From Lacticaseibacillus nasuensis JCM 17158 (GTDB lineage: Bacteria; Bacillota; Bacilli; Lactobacillales; Lactobacillaceae): a DNA stretch of 64,000 nt. The notes under the pieces are model-generated. The model had not been told where the DNA came from. It ran no database searches and saw only the letters and a program-made list of their open reading frames with translations. The position numbers and the translations under genes were made by a program. Positions 18,713 through 27,792 of the stretch are shown in pieces. Every line of letters starts with the position of its first letter. Position 1 is the first letter of the stretch. The stretch covers positions 134,998 through 198,997 of the forward strand of contig NZ_AZDJ01000022.1 in the NCBI RefSeq assembly GCF_001434705.1, in the 5' to 3' direction.

Positions 18713-19297
18713 TTACTTGCCAAACGAATCGGCGAAGACGCCGCGGTTCTTGTAGAAGTATTCAATACCTGAATACAGCGTGAAGAACACGGCCAGGTAA
18801 AACAGAATCTGGCCAAACGGGACGTGAATCGCCGCGAAGCCAAGGTTGTTGAGCATCAAGAAAATAATGGCAAACATCTGCGTCGCCGTCTTGATCTTGC
18901 CGGGCCAAGCTGCCGCGAGGACCTCGCCGCCGTTTGCCAGCAACAGGCGCAGGCCGGTTACCGCCAGCTCCCGCCACAAGATGATGGCCACACCCCACGC
19001 CGGAATCGTGCCACGCGCGGCGAGGAAGATGAACGCGGTCATCACCAGCAGCTTGTCGGCCAGCGGATCGGCGAACTTACCGTAGTTGGTGACCAGGTGA
19101 TTGTGGCGCGCGATTTTGCCATCGGCGAGGTCGGTCAACGAGGCGCAAATGAAGATAATCACGGCAATCAACCAGCTCAGCGCAATCTTCGTCCCCAGGA
19201 TCGTGACGCTGCCGGCTGGCCAGTTTAGCGCCAACAGCAACGTGAACACCGGGATCAGAATCATGCGAATAGTGGTGAGCTTGTTAGGTAAATTCAC
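18713..19297 (-). CDS. pgsA: CDP-diacylglycerol-glycerol-3-phosphate 3-phosphatidyltransferase
   Basis: A 194-residue membrane enzyme that makes phosphatidylglycerol phosphate, the precursor of phosphatidylglycerol, cardiolipin and lipoteichoic acid. The CDP-alcohol phosphotransferase signature is complete (SLTDLADGKIARHN then GKFADPLADK), with about five hydrophobic spans. It starts with GTG at 19297 after AGGGGAAG, 15 bp downstream of rodZ. The ymfM/rodZ-pgsA-cinA-recA order matches Bacillus. Confidence 0.94.
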   Translation of the reverse strand: MNLPNKLTTIRMILIPVFTLLLALNWPAGSVTILGTKIALSWLIAVIIFICASLTDLADGKIARHNHLVTNYGKFADPLADKLLVMTAFIFLAARGTIPAWGVAIILWRELAVTGLRLLLANGGEVLAAAWPGKIKTATQMFAIIFLMLNNLGFAAIHVPFGQILFYLAVFFTLYSGIEYFYKNRGVFADSFGK

Positions 19298-19312
19298 GAC
19301 TTCCCCTACTTT

Positions 19313-20173
19313 CTAGTCTGCGGCACTCACGGTGAAGGTGATGGTGCGCACGACACTGGTGCCATTACTGATGTCGACGGTTTTGCCGTTGAGCTTCAAG
19401 CCGGTGGCCTTGGCGTTACCGGAGCGCACCTGAAAACTGGTGGTGCCGCTAGGAATGGTCACGTCATGGGAACTGCCGGCGGCCAGCGACGCCTGCCACG
19501 TGGTTTGGTTGTCGATCACCACCGCTACCCAGGCGGCGGCAGTCGTCGCCGACACGGACAGCTTGCTGGCGGTTTTCGGCATGTTGCTGACGGTGACGGC
19601 TTGCGTGTTGCCGGTGGCCGCGGCGGCCTTGATGGTCAACTCAGCTTTTTTGCTCGAGCTGGACTTGGCTGCGGCACTGCTGGACGACTTGGCTGAGGAC
19701 TTCTTGCGCGTGGTCGACAGCGTCACCTTGGAGCTGTCATCAGGAATCGCCTGCTTGGCTTCATCGTGGGACTTGACGATGGTGATGTAATACACGCCAA
19801 ACACGATGAGGATGCCCAGCAGCAAGAGGCCGAGTTGCGGCAGTCGGCGCCGCAGTTGGTTGGCAGGTGAATGCTCGGCTTGGCGCCTAGCGCGGGTCTG
19901 GTTTTGGACGGAGGCCTGCACGTATTCTTCGGGCTGCGGATCGGGAATGTCTTGTTGAAACTGGTTCAACAAGGCGTCGCTGTCGATGCCGACGGTTTCG
20001 GCGTACTGCTTGATGAAGGCGCGCACGTAAAAATCACCTGGCAGCTGGTCGAAATTACCTTCCTCGATCGCAATCAGATAGCGTTTTTGAATTTTGGTGA
20101 TTTGCTGCAAATCATCAAGGGTGTAGCCTTTTTCGATGCGGGCAGCCCGCAATTTTTGACCGATTTCGTCCAT
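19313..20173 (-). CDS. rodZ: RodZ-like helix-turn-helix membrane protein
   Basis: A 286-residue bitopic protein. An N-terminal HTH_25 domain (IGQKLRAARIEKGYTLDDLQQITKIQKRYLIAIEEGNF) is followed by a basic linker, one membrane span (about residues 112-132), a Ser/Lys/Ala-rich low-complexity linker (about 150-180) and a C-terminal beta-rich DUF4115-like domain. RodZ links MreB-type cytoskeleton to the elongasome, or in species without MreB affects wall synthesis and division. It is first in a unit with pgsA. Confidence 0.87.
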   Translation of the reverse strand: MDEIGQKLRAARIEKGYTLDDLQQITKIQKRYLIAIEEGNFDQLPGDFYVRAFIKQYAETVGIDSDALLNQFQQDIPDPQPEEYVQASVQNQTRARRQAEHSPANQLRRRLPQLGLLLLGILIVFGVYYITIVKSHDEAKQAIPDDSSKVTLSTTRKKSSAKSSSSAAAKSSSSKKAELTIKAAAATGNTQAVTVSNMPKTASKLSVSATTAAAWVAVVIDNQTTWQASLAAGSSHDVTIPSGTTSFQVRSGNAKATGLKLNGKTVDISNGTSVVRTITFTVSAAD

Positions 20174-20211
20174 TTGTTTGCTTCACCTGCCAGGTTAGAT
20201 TGACTGTTTTC

Positions 20212-20220
20212 AGTATAGCA
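20212..20220 (-). promoter_or_regulatory. Extended -10 promoter of rodZ-pgsA
   Basis: TGC-TATACT on the minus strand, 38 bp upstream of the rodZ start. The rest of the 197-bp gap up to ymfI is AT-rich and contains an 18-bp GC-rich palindrome (20355-20372) overlapping the ymfI stop. Confidence 0.55.
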
Positions 20221-20370
20221 TACCGCCGCTTGCGATGAATTAATAAATGATTCGATTTGTCATAATTCTGAAATCTTAACAAACGCGGCCCAGCCCCGTT
20301 TCACCCCGATTATTGCAAAAACGTTACATCCCCGATTTTCCGTAACTAGCCCCAGATTCGCCGCGGCGAA

Positions 20371-21099
20371 TCAGCGCAACCACCCTCCTGTCACGTACAG
20401 CGTCTGCCCGGTCAGATAACTGGCGGCGGGCGCGACTAACATGCTCACATAATAACTGACATCGGCTGGCGTCGCAAATCTGGCGGCAGGAATCTCCGCC
20501 TGCACCGCCGATAGCGCCGAAGCATCAAACATTTTTTCATTCATCTGCGTCGCCACGGCACCAGGCGCCACGACGTTCACCGTGATGCCTAGGCTGGCCA
20601 CTTCTTTGGCGTAGGCCGCAACAAACGCCGACTGCGCCCCTTTCACCGTCGAATACGCGACTTCCATCGCGCTGCCGGCACCGCCATACACGGAGCCGAT
20701 GAACACGATGCGCCCGTGTCCAGACGCTGCGAGCTTGGCCTCCAGCTGCGCGAGCAACAACATCGGCGTCAGCAGGTGAACCTGCATCAACGTCGTCAGC
20801 GCCGCTTCGGTGGTGTCATGAAACAATTGATACGTCGTGCCGCCGGCGGCTACCACCACCGCGTCGACGCTGAACAATTGGCTGCACAGGTCATCCAGCC
20901 GCTCCGGGTGGGTCAGGTCAAACGCCACCGGCAAAAAGTCCTGCTTCGGATAGGCCGTGGCCAGTTCACTTTGCAGCGCCGTCACGCGGCTTTCATGGGC
21001 GTGGTAATGCAGGTACAGCGACCAGCCGGATTCGGCCAGCCGCCGCGCAATTGCCGTGCCGATGTCGCCGGACGCGCCGAGAATTAATGCACTAGGCAT
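20371..21099 (-). CDS. ymfI: EF-P 5-aminopentanol modification SDR reductase (YmfI-like)
   Basis: A 242-residue short-chain dehydrogenase: the dinucleotide motif GASGDIG near the N-terminus, AAGG in the middle, catalytic Ser in FIGSVYG, YSTVK with the Tyr-x-x-x-Lys pair, and a C-terminal TGQTLYVTGGWLR. The Bacillus homologue YmfI reduces the 5-aminopentanone group on elongation factor P. The assignment rests mainly on linkage to ymfH and ymfF, because SDR paralogues (FabG) look alike. It overlaps ymfH by 8 bp. Confidence 0.85.
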   Translation of the reverse strand: MPSALILGASGDIGTAIARRLAESGWSLYLHYHAHESRVTALQSELATAYPKQDFLPVAFDLTHPERLDDLCSQLFSVDAVVVAAGGTTYQLFHDTTEAALTTLMQVHLLTPMLLLAQLEAKLAASGHGRIVFIGSVYGGAGSAMEVAYSTVKGAQSAFVAAYAKEVASLGITVNVVAPGAVATQMNEKMFDASALSAVQAEIPAARFATPADVSYYVSMLVAPAASYLTGQTLYVTGGWLR

Positions 21100-22387
21100 G
21101 TTCCGCCTCCTCAGGCAAGACCGTCAGCGTGGTGCAGGCCGCCGGGTCAAACCACCGTGCCGCGGCGGCTTGCACCGCCGCCAGCGTCGTGTCTTGCAGC
21201 AATTGCCCATAATCAAACCAGTTCACCTGGCTAAAGCTTTGCGCGCTGATCTGGCTAGCCACGCTTTCCACGGCGTTCAAGCCCATAGCGTACTTGCCAA
21301 TGGCCGCCTGCTTAATGCGGGCAAAGCGCTCTGGCGTGAGCTGCGCTTGGTCGGCGCCGGCGGCAATCACCGCCTGCACGGCTTGTGCCAAGCCGGCCGG
21401 ATCGCTGGTGTCGCCGCCGATGGTCAGATAATTGGCCGGGCGTTGCACCGAATAGTCGTAGTCAAACGAATCGTCTAACAGTCCTTGATCATAGGCCTGC
21501 TGGAACCAGGCGCCGGAATCACCGAACAGCATCTCCAACAAGAGTTGCGTGGCAATTTGAAACCGCGTGCCGGCTAGGTCGTTGGCTAGCGGGGTCTGCC
21601 CGCGCACGCCGAGCACCCACTTGGGACGTACGACGGCGGCGTGCAACGTGCGCGCCGGGGCCACCGGCGCGACTTGAAAATCATCCAGCCGTTGCGGCAA
21701 CTCCTGGGCAAACTGCGGCTTGGCGGCTTGATTCTCCGCCACCAAGGCCAGGATCTCCGCCGGGTCGACCGGCCCCACCACGGTCAGCGTGCAGTTGCTT
21801 GGCTGATAAAAAGTGTCATAGGCGCGGTACAACAACTCCGGGGTGATGTCGGCAATCGAGGCCAGCGTGCCGGTGACGTCTTGGGCAATTGGCTCGCCGG
21901 GGTACAGCTGGTTCAACAACCCGTTGTACAACAACCAGCCCGGGTCGTCTTGATACATCTGAATTTCCTGGCCGATAATGCCTTTTTCTTTGGCCACGGT
22001 TTTAGCGGAAAAATACGGGGACTGCACGAAATCCAGTAGCGTCGCCAGGTTCTCCTTGACCGCCCGCGGCGTGGAAAACAGGTACGCGGTGCGGTTCGTG
22101 CTAGTGAAGGCATTGGCGTCTGCGCCGGTCGCGCCGAACAAGTCGAAAGCATCGTGGTCTTCTTTTTCAAACAGCTTGTGCTCGAGAAAATGGGCGATGC
22201 CGGCCGGGTCGCTGGCCGCCGCGCCGGTGATGTCGCGGTAGTGGGTGTCCACCGAGCCGTAATCCACGGCCAGCTGTGCAAACGTCTCGTGAAACGCCGG
22301 GCGCGGCACGATGTTCACGCGCAGGCCGTTGTCCATCGTCTCTTGCACCAGGGTCTCCCCTAACGCCGCATAATGCGTTGTGGTCAT
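21092..22387 (-). CDS. ymfH: M16 family peptidase-like protein YmfH
   Basis: A 431-residue pitrilysin-type protein with the inverted zinc motif HFLEH (H66, E69, H70) and downstream Glu residues, so it is probably the active partner of the YmfF/YmfH pair. In Bacillus these genes lie with ymfI and are linked to EF-P modification. The ATG at 22387 follows AAAGGAG and overlaps the ymfF stop (ATGA). Confidence 0.9.
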   Translation of the reverse strand: MTTTHYAALGETLVQETMDNGLRVNIVPRPAFHETFAQLAVDYGSVDTHYRDITGAAASDPAGIAHFLEHKLFEKEDHDAFDLFGATGADANAFTSTNRTAYLFSTPRAVKENLATLLDFVQSPYFSAKTVAKEKGIIGQEIQMYQDDPGWLLYNGLLNQLYPGEPIAQDVTGTLASIADITPELLYRAYDTFYQPSNCTLTVVGPVDPAEILALVAENQAAKPQFAQELPQRLDDFQVAPVAPARTLHAAVVRPKWVLGVRGQTPLANDLAGTRFQIATQLLLEMLFGDSGAWFQQAYDQGLLDDSFDYDYSVQRPANYLTIGGDTSDPAGLAQAVQAVIAAGADQAQLTPERFARIKQAAIGKYAMGLNAVESVASQISAQSFSQVNWFDYGQLLQDTTLAAVQAAAARWFDPAACTTLTVLPEEAEHA

Positions 22388-23646
22388 TGTGACTCCTTTC
22401 CCGCCAGCAGGTATTGCGCCTGCAAGGTCATGCCTTGCGCCGCCGCCATCACCGCGGCGCGATCCACGGCGCCAATGGCTTGGGCGTAGCTGTCATAGTC
22501 GGCGGGCACGCCCGGCACCAGGCTGCGCAGCAAGGCTTGCCGCGCCAAGAAGCGCGGCGAGTCGTAGGCCATCAGCCGACTGGTCAACATGCCTTGCTTG
22601 ACGTTGGCCAACAAGTCGGCGCTAAATTCGCCGGTTTGCACCAGGCGCAGCTGCTCAGCAATCAGCGCCGCCACCCGCGGCGCCGTGGCGGTATCGATGC
22701 CGGTTTGGACCATCATGAAGTGGCGTAAGGGATCTAGCACGCTGCTGGCGTAATACGCGAGGCTCGCTTTTTCCCGCACGTTGGTAAACAACAGCGACAG
22801 CGGCGAGCCGCCAAACAAGGCCGAAGCGACGCTGGCCGCGTAAAACTGCGGGCCATAGATGTCGGTGTCGACGTGGTAGCCAAGATTCAGCTTGGCCTGC
22901 ACCACCGGCGCTTCATCGCGCTTGGCCGCCACCGACTCGCTCACCGGCCGGTCGACGCTGACGGTGAGCGAATCAGCAGAGCGGGCGGCAAAGCCCAGCC
23001 CGGCGGCCAACTCGCGCACCGCCGCGGGGTCGACTGGGCCCAACACGGTGATCAGGATCTGGTCTTGCGTGATGATTTGGTGATACGCGGCCAGCACCTG
23101 CGCCGGCGTCACCGCCGCCATCGCAGTGGCCGTGCCAAAACTCGGCACCGCCTGCTTCGGCTCGGCGGCAAAATACAGCGCCTGCAGCGCTAGGCCGGCC
23201 TGCGTTTGGCGGTCCTCAGCCAGGCTGGCCAGGTACTGCACCAAATTTTCGCGTTCACGGGCAAACGTCGCGGCATCGAATTGCCCCTGCGGCAACAACG
23301 GGTGCAGCAGCGTCGACTGCAGAAAGGCAAAGGCCTGACGCAACAAATCCGTGCCGGCGACGCGGTCGGCCACGACGCTCAGCGTGGCCGTGAGGCGGTG
23401 CACCTGGCCGTCTTTGTTCACGCCGATGCCAAAATCGGCGCCGTACATGCGCTCCAATTCGGCGGACAGGGCCGCCTGCGTGGGAAATTCGGCGCTACTG
23501 GTTTCCAAGAGACTGGTCAGCAGCGTGCGGGCGCTGATCGTCGCCGGGTCCAGCGGCGCCATGAAGTGCACCGAGATGCGCGTGGTTTTGAATTGATCGG
23601 TGGGCAATACGCTAAGGCGCACGCCCGGTTGCAAAGTATCTGGCAT
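22384..23646 (-). CDS. ymfF: M16-like protein YmfF, zinc site missing
   Basis: A 420-residue member of the same family as YmfH. The N-terminal region that should carry HxxEH reads LLTSLLETSSAEFPT, so the metal site is absent, as in other YmfF proteins, which are thought to act as non-catalytic partners. GGAAAGG precedes the ATG at 23646. It is 19 bp downstream of ftsK and coupled to ymfH. Confidence 0.88.
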   Translation of the reverse strand: MPDTLQPGVRLSVLPTDQFKTTRISVHFMAPLDPATISARTLLTSLLETSSAEFPTQAALSAELERMYGADFGIGVNKDGQVHRLTATLSVVADRVAGTDLLRQAFAFLQSTLLHPLLPQGQFDAATFARERENLVQYLASLAEDRQTQAGLALQALYFAAEPKQAVPSFGTATAMAAVTPAQVLAAYHQIITQDQILITVLGPVDPAAVRELAAGLGFAARSADSLTVSVDRPVSESVAAKRDEAPVVQAKLNLGYHVDTDIYGPQFYAASVASALFGGSPLSLLFTNVREKASLAYYASSVLDPLRHFMMVQTGIDTATAPRVAALIAEQLRLVQTGEFSADLLANVKQGMLTSRLMAYDSPRFLARQALLRSLVPGVPADYDSYAQAIGAVDRAAVMAAAQGMTLQAQYLLAGKESQ

Positions 23647-23665
23647 GAGGGTCCTTTCCTATACA

Positions 23666-26014
23666 TCAAAATGGCGGCTGGTCGTTGGTTGGGGCCTGGT
23701 CGGGGTCGCCGTAGACTTCGCGCGGCTTGGAGCCGGAGCTGGGGCCAACGATGTGGTGCTGCTCGAGGTCATCGATCAGGCGCGCAGCGCGGTTATAGCC
23801 GATGCGGAAGCGCCGTTGCAGGCTCGAGGTCGAGGCCGTTTTTTGTTGGAGCACGAAGGCCTTGGCGTCGTCATATAATTCGTCTTCCGAATCGCCGCCG
23901 GCTGTGGTTTCCGGCACGTCACTTGGGGCCATGTCCGGTTCGTAGGCCGGCGCGACTTGTTCGGTGATGGCGGCCACCACCGCCTCGACGTCGCTGGACG
24001 GAATGAACGCACCTTGCACCCGCAGCGGCTTGCTGGCGTCCATCGGCTGGGACAGCATATCGCCGCGGCCCAGCAGCCGCTCGGCGCCGTTGGTATCGAG
24101 GATTGTGCGCGAATCGACGCCGCTAGAAACAGCAAAGGCGATGCGCGACGGAATGTTGGCCTTGATCAAGCCGGTGATGACGTCGACACTCGGGCGCTGG
24201 GTGGCAATGATGATGTGAATCCCGGCCGCCCGGGCCATTTGCGCCAGGCGCACGATGGCCGTTTCGACTTCGGCGCCGGCGACCATCATCAAGTCGGCCA
24301 ACTCGTCGACGATGACGACGATGTACGGCATTTTCTCCATCGCCGGATCGTCCTTGCTGGCTGCTTGCGCCTTGCGGTTATACTCGCCCATGTTGCGGAC
24401 GCCGGCGGCAGAAAAGCGCTCGTAGCGCCGGTTCATTTCGTCGATCACCTTGTTCAAGGCCGACGGGGCTTTCTTAGCCTCGGTGACCACCGGCGTCAAC
24501 AGGTGCGGCACGCCGTTATACACGGACAGCTCGACGCGCTTGGGGTCGATGAGCATCAGGCGGACCTCGGTGGGCTTGGTGGTCATTAAAATACTGGTGA
24601 TAATCACGTTGATCATCACGGACTTCCCACTCCCAGTGGCACCGGCAATCAACAGATGCGGCATCTTGGTTAAATCAAACGTGACAACGTTGCCGTTGAC
24701 GTCCTTACCTAGCGGCAGCACCAGCGGCTTATCCGGGTGCTTCGGTGTGTGCATCAAGACATCGCGGTAGCCGACGGTGGCCACATGCGCATTCGGCACT
24801 TCAATCCCGATCAAGGACTTGCCGGGAATCGGCGCTTCGATCCGGATATCCTTGGCGGCCAAGGCCAACGCCAAGTCGTCGGCGAGGTTGACAATTTTGG
24901 ACACCTTGACGCCGGTGGCCGGTTGAATCTCGTATTGCGTGATCGACGGGCCGAGGGTGGCGGCCTTCACCGTCACGTCGACGCCAAAACTAGCCATGGT
25001 GTCCTTGAGCTTGCCGCGATTGCGCTTGATTGCGTTGTACTCACTCGTCTGATCCACCGCCGCCGGGGCACTGAGCAGCGCCATGTCGGGCAGCTGATAA
25101 TCCGCTTCGGGAGTGCCCAGTGCCATTTCTGGGCCGTCATCCGTCGCGGTTGAATCGGCCGGTTCCTCACTCGTGCTGGGGGCACTGCTCGAACTTGGTT
25201 GCGGTGCGGGTTGCGGCGCCGGCTGCGGTGGCGCCGAGGCGTCTTCGTCGACGCTGGGCGCGTTAATCGTAAAGTCGTCGGGCTCGGGGTCGCTCGCCGC
25301 GACTGGTTGCGGTTTGGCCGCAGGCTCAGGTTTCGTCGACTCGGCTGGTTTGGCGGCGGTACGGGTTTGGCGATTGGCGCGCGCGGTGGCGACGGCGTCT
25401 TGCACGCGGCCACTGGCGCTGGCGAGGCCAGCGCCAATTTGCTTGCACACGGCAAAAATCTGCGCCGGGCGGACGTCAAAGATAATCAACACCCCCACCA
25501 GCATCAACACGGCGCAAACAAACACGGCACCGCCGCGGCTCAGCAGCGGGCCTAAGCCGGCGTATAAGATGCCGCCGAGCCCGCCGCCACCGACATCGCT
25601 GGTGGTGGTCATCAAGGCAAAATCGTTCTTCAACAAGGCGCTGGTGTGCTGAAAATACGCCGAGTGCCAGTCGTTTTGCGCCATGGTGTTGGCGGTCAAG
25701 ATCGGCAATAGCGCCACGTAGGTCAACGCCGCGCCCCACAACACCCGCGGGCGCAGGTGTGGCAGGCTGCCGCTAAACACGAGCCACACGCCAAACAGCG
25801 TAAACACCGCCGCGCCGAACAGGTAGGTGTTGCCCACCAGCAGGCGGAAGCAATTGGCCAACAACGTCCCCACCAGCCCCAGGCGGCCCAGCGCAAAGAC
25901 GCCGACCACGGCAAAGACGACGCCGAGCCAATTCAGGGTCAGGTCGGTTTTCTTGCGCGTGGACGGCCGCTTGGTCGTCGGTTTTCGAGTGGTTTTACGT
26001 CGTTGTTGAGCCAT
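23666..26014 (-). CDS. ftsK: DNA translocase FtsK/SpoIIIE
   Basis: A 782-residue septal DNA pump that clears the chromosome terminus during division. N-terminal: basic patch, then four membrane spans (about residues 25-185). Middle: a Pro/Ala/Ser-rich linker (about 205-310). C-terminal: RecA-like motor with Walker A AGATGSGKS and Walker B VDELADLM, then the winged-helix gamma domain (SLQRRFRIGYNRAARLIDDLE) that reads orienting sequences. The start at 26014 has GGAGG 5 nt upstream. It is in an operon after trmL. Confidence 0.95.
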   Translation of the reverse strand: MAQQRRKTTRKPTTKRPSTRKKTDLTLNWLGVVFAVVGVFALGRLGLVGTLLANCFRLLVGNTYLFGAAVFTLFGVWLVFSGSLPHLRPRVLWGAALTYVALLPILTANTMAQNDWHSAYFQHTSALLKNDFALMTTTSDVGGGGLGGILYAGLGPLLSRGGAVFVCAVLMLVGVLIIFDVRPAQIFAVCKQIGAGLASASGRVQDAVATARANRQTRTAAKPAESTKPEPAAKPQPVAASDPEPDDFTINAPSVDEDASAPPQPAPQPAPQPSSSSAPSTSEEPADSTATDDGPEMALGTPEADYQLPDMALLSAPAAVDQTSEYNAIKRNRGKLKDTMASFGVDVTVKAATLGPSITQYEIQPATGVKVSKIVNLADDLALALAAKDIRIEAPIPGKSLIGIEVPNAHVATVGYRDVLMHTPKHPDKPLVLPLGKDVNGNVVTFDLTKMPHLLIAGATGSGKSVMINVIITSILMTTKPTEVRLMLIDPKRVELSVYNGVPHLLTPVVTEAKKAPSALNKVIDEMNRRYERFSAAGVRNMGEYNRKAQAASKDDPAMEKMPYIVVIVDELADLMMVAGAEVETAIVRLAQMARAAGIHIIIATQRPSVDVITGLIKANIPSRIAFAVSSGVDSRTILDTNGAERLLGRGDMLSQPMDASKPLRVQGAFIPSSDVEAVVAAITEQVAPAYEPDMAPSDVPETTAGGDSEDELYDDAKAFVLQQKTASTSSLQRRFRIGYNRAARLIDDLEQHHIVGPSSGSKPREVYGDPDQAPTNDQPPF

Positions 26015-26035
26015 GGTTTCCTCCAAGATCAGGTG

Positions 26036-26551
26036 TTACTTCAATTTATCATGCGGGTACGTGTGCGTGGTTTCCAATCCGGCGAAGCGCTGCTGACGCA
26101 GGGCCTCATACACCACCAAGGCGGCGCAATTGGAGAGGTTCAACGCCCGCACCTTGTCGGTCATCGGAATGCGCAGCGCCTTTTCGGGGTTGGCGCGCAT
26201 GAACGGCTCCGGCAGGCCGGTGGTTTCCTTGCCGAACAGGAAGTAGTGGTCGACGTCGGTGGCCGACAAATCGCGGTCGCTATAGGTCTCATCGGCAAAC
26301 TTGGTGATCAGGTACAAGTAGCGCTGGTCGGGCACGGTGGCCAAGAAGTCTTCCAGCGAGTCGTGGTAGACGATGTTGACGCTAGCCCAGTAATCCAGCC
26401 CGGCGCGACGCAGGTGCTTGTCGTCCACCTCAAACCCCAGCGGCCGAATCAGGTGCAGCACGCTATTGGTGGCCGCGGCGGTGCGGGCGATATTGCCAGT
26501 GTTAGCCGGAATCAACGGTTCAAACAACACGATATGGTTGGTCAAAATCAT
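26036..26551 (-). CDS. trmL: tRNA (cytidine/uridine-2'-O-)-methyltransferase TrmL
   Basis: A 171-residue SPOUT methyltransferase that 2'-O-methylates the wobble base of tRNA-Leu isoacceptors. Typical family segments: [31 protein letters not shown], and the knot motif [18 protein letters not shown]. The ATG at 26551 follows AGGAAAG; 41 upstream in-frame residues are not family-like. It is 21 bp upstream of ftsK. Confidence 0.93.
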   Translation of the reverse strand: MILTNHIVLFEPLIPANTGNIARTAAATNSVLHLIRPLGFEVDDKHLRRAGLDYWASVNIVYHDSLEDFLATVPDQRYLYLITKFADETYSDRDLSATDVDHYFLFGKETTGLPEPFMRANPEKALRIPMTDKVRALNLSNCAALVVYEALRQQRFAGLETTHTYPHDKLK

Positions 26552-26894
26552 GCCTACTTTCCTATTAATCAATCTTGTTCTATTTAACCACACTCTGCCG
26601 CTTGGTGCGCAGCCGGGTTCAGTTTCGAGCCGGCAATGGCCATAAAAAAAACGCATCACCTCGGTGTCTAGCACGGCGAGACGATACGTTAGTGAGTCCT
26701 TCTATCGCTAACTTTTATCAATTTCCCAAAAGCAAGCCCTGATAAAAGCCAGAAATAAAAAAGCTTAAAAGTAATTTAACACCCGAACGCGGGCTTTGCA
26801 ACCCCCTAACGAACGGTTTTTGCCTCGAGCAAAAGCCTGATTTTTCGCGGGTTCAGCCCCGGTCCGGTTCTGTTGTCAAACCATGAACACGTGT
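26552..26894. other. 343-bp gap with several hairpins, no gene seen
   Basis: The gap between trmL and rlmA (both minus) is A+T-richer than its surroundings. It contains a 9-bp stem CTTTTATCA/TGATAAAAG, a TTTTGC/GCAAAA hairpin near 26816-26835, and a TTGACA on the minus strand (26874-26879) without a good -10. It should hold the rlmA terminator and the trmL promoter. A small structured RNA is possible; I recognised no RNase P, tmRNA, SRP or T-box elements. Confidence 0.4.
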
Positions 26895-27725
26895 CTACAC
26901 ATTGGTCGCCAATAATTCCACCGCGACGTGAATGGCCGCCGGCGGGTTGGCGATCAGCGCCGCGCGGTTAGCCGCCGGCGCCTGCCAAGATAACGGCGTC
27001 ATCGTCACCACGTCGGCAAAGCTCGTGGCGTTCACCGGCCAGTCATAGGTGATCGGCGTCACGCTGGCGGCGGGGTAATGCGCCAAGAAGCGCGCCTTGA
27101 CGTCGGCATTGGAGTAACTAGCCTTGGCCGTGCCGGCGTACAACCCTTCGCGCAACTCGCGCAGGTAGCCGCCGGTGGGCACGATTTTGAGCACGCGGCC
27201 GCCTGGTTTTAACACCCGGTCGAACTCGGCATACGCCCCTGGCGAAAACAAATCGGTGATGACGTCAAACCGGTGCGCGACAAAGGGCAGGTGTGCCAAG
27301 TCGGCGACGCAAAATGCCGCGCTCGTGGTCAACCCGCCAGCCAGCTGAATCGCCGGGGCGGAAATATCAAACCCCACGGCCGCCGCCACGCTGTTGCTCA
27401 ACATTGCCGTCGGGGTGCCTTCCCCGCAGCCGATATCTAACAGGCTGTCGCTGGTGCGCAACTGCGCGGCAATGGCCTGTAAAAACGGGGTGAACAAGCC
27501 CGCCTGCAGCACCCGCCGGCGCGCGGCCAGCATTTCGCTGGTGTATTCGGTGGCCACGGGCTTCGCCAGAAAGTTCACCGTGCCTTTTTTCGCCAGGTCG
27601 TAGCGGTGGCCGTTTTCGCACAGCAGGCTGGTGCCGCTGACGGCCAGCGGCGCCGCGCACACCGGACAGGCGTACAGTGGCGAGTGCGCCGCCAGCCACG
27701 CCGCCTTGGTTTCAATTTTACGCAT
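26895..27725 (-). CDS. rlmA: 23S rRNA guanine methyltransferase, RlmA family
   Basis: A 276-residue SAM-dependent enzyme that methylates N1 of a guanine in helix 35 of 23S rRNA. The N-terminal zinc finger uses Cys20, Cys23, Cys36 and His40; the Rossmann domain has LLDIGCGEGTPT. Whether it is the G745 (RlmA-I) or G748 (RlmA-II) type cannot be decided by eye. The start at 27725 follows GGAAGG and is divergent from corA. Confidence 0.88.
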   Translation of the reverse strand: MRKIETKAAWLAAHSPLYACPVCAAPLAVSGTSLLCENGHRYDLAKKGTVNFLAKPVATEYTSEMLAARRRVLQAGLFTPFLQAIAAQLRTSDSLLDIGCGEGTPTAMLSNSVAAAVGFDISAPAIQLAGGLTTSAAFCVADLAHLPFVAHRFDVITDLFSPGAYAEFDRVLKPGGRVLKIVPTGGYLRELREGLYAGTAKASYSNADVKARFLAHYPAASVTPITYDWPVNATSFADVVTMTPLSWQAPAANRAALIANPPAAIHVAVELLATNV

Positions 27726-27740
27726 TCTGTCGTCCTTCCA

Positions 27741-27768
27741 TTGACGTCCCGGCTCAATTCGGTAGACT
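27741..27768 (+). promoter_or_regulatory. Promoter of corA
   Basis: TTGACG (27741-27746), 16-bp spacer, TAGACT (27763-27768), about 25 bp before the corA start. Confidence 0.6.
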
Positions 27769-27792
27769 AAAGAAAACGAATCGGAGGACGCC

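Noticed and set aside
26552-26894. RNase P RNA (rnpB) by size and neighbourhood
   Set aside because: The conserved GAGGAAAGTC and ACAGAA core elements are absent on both strands.
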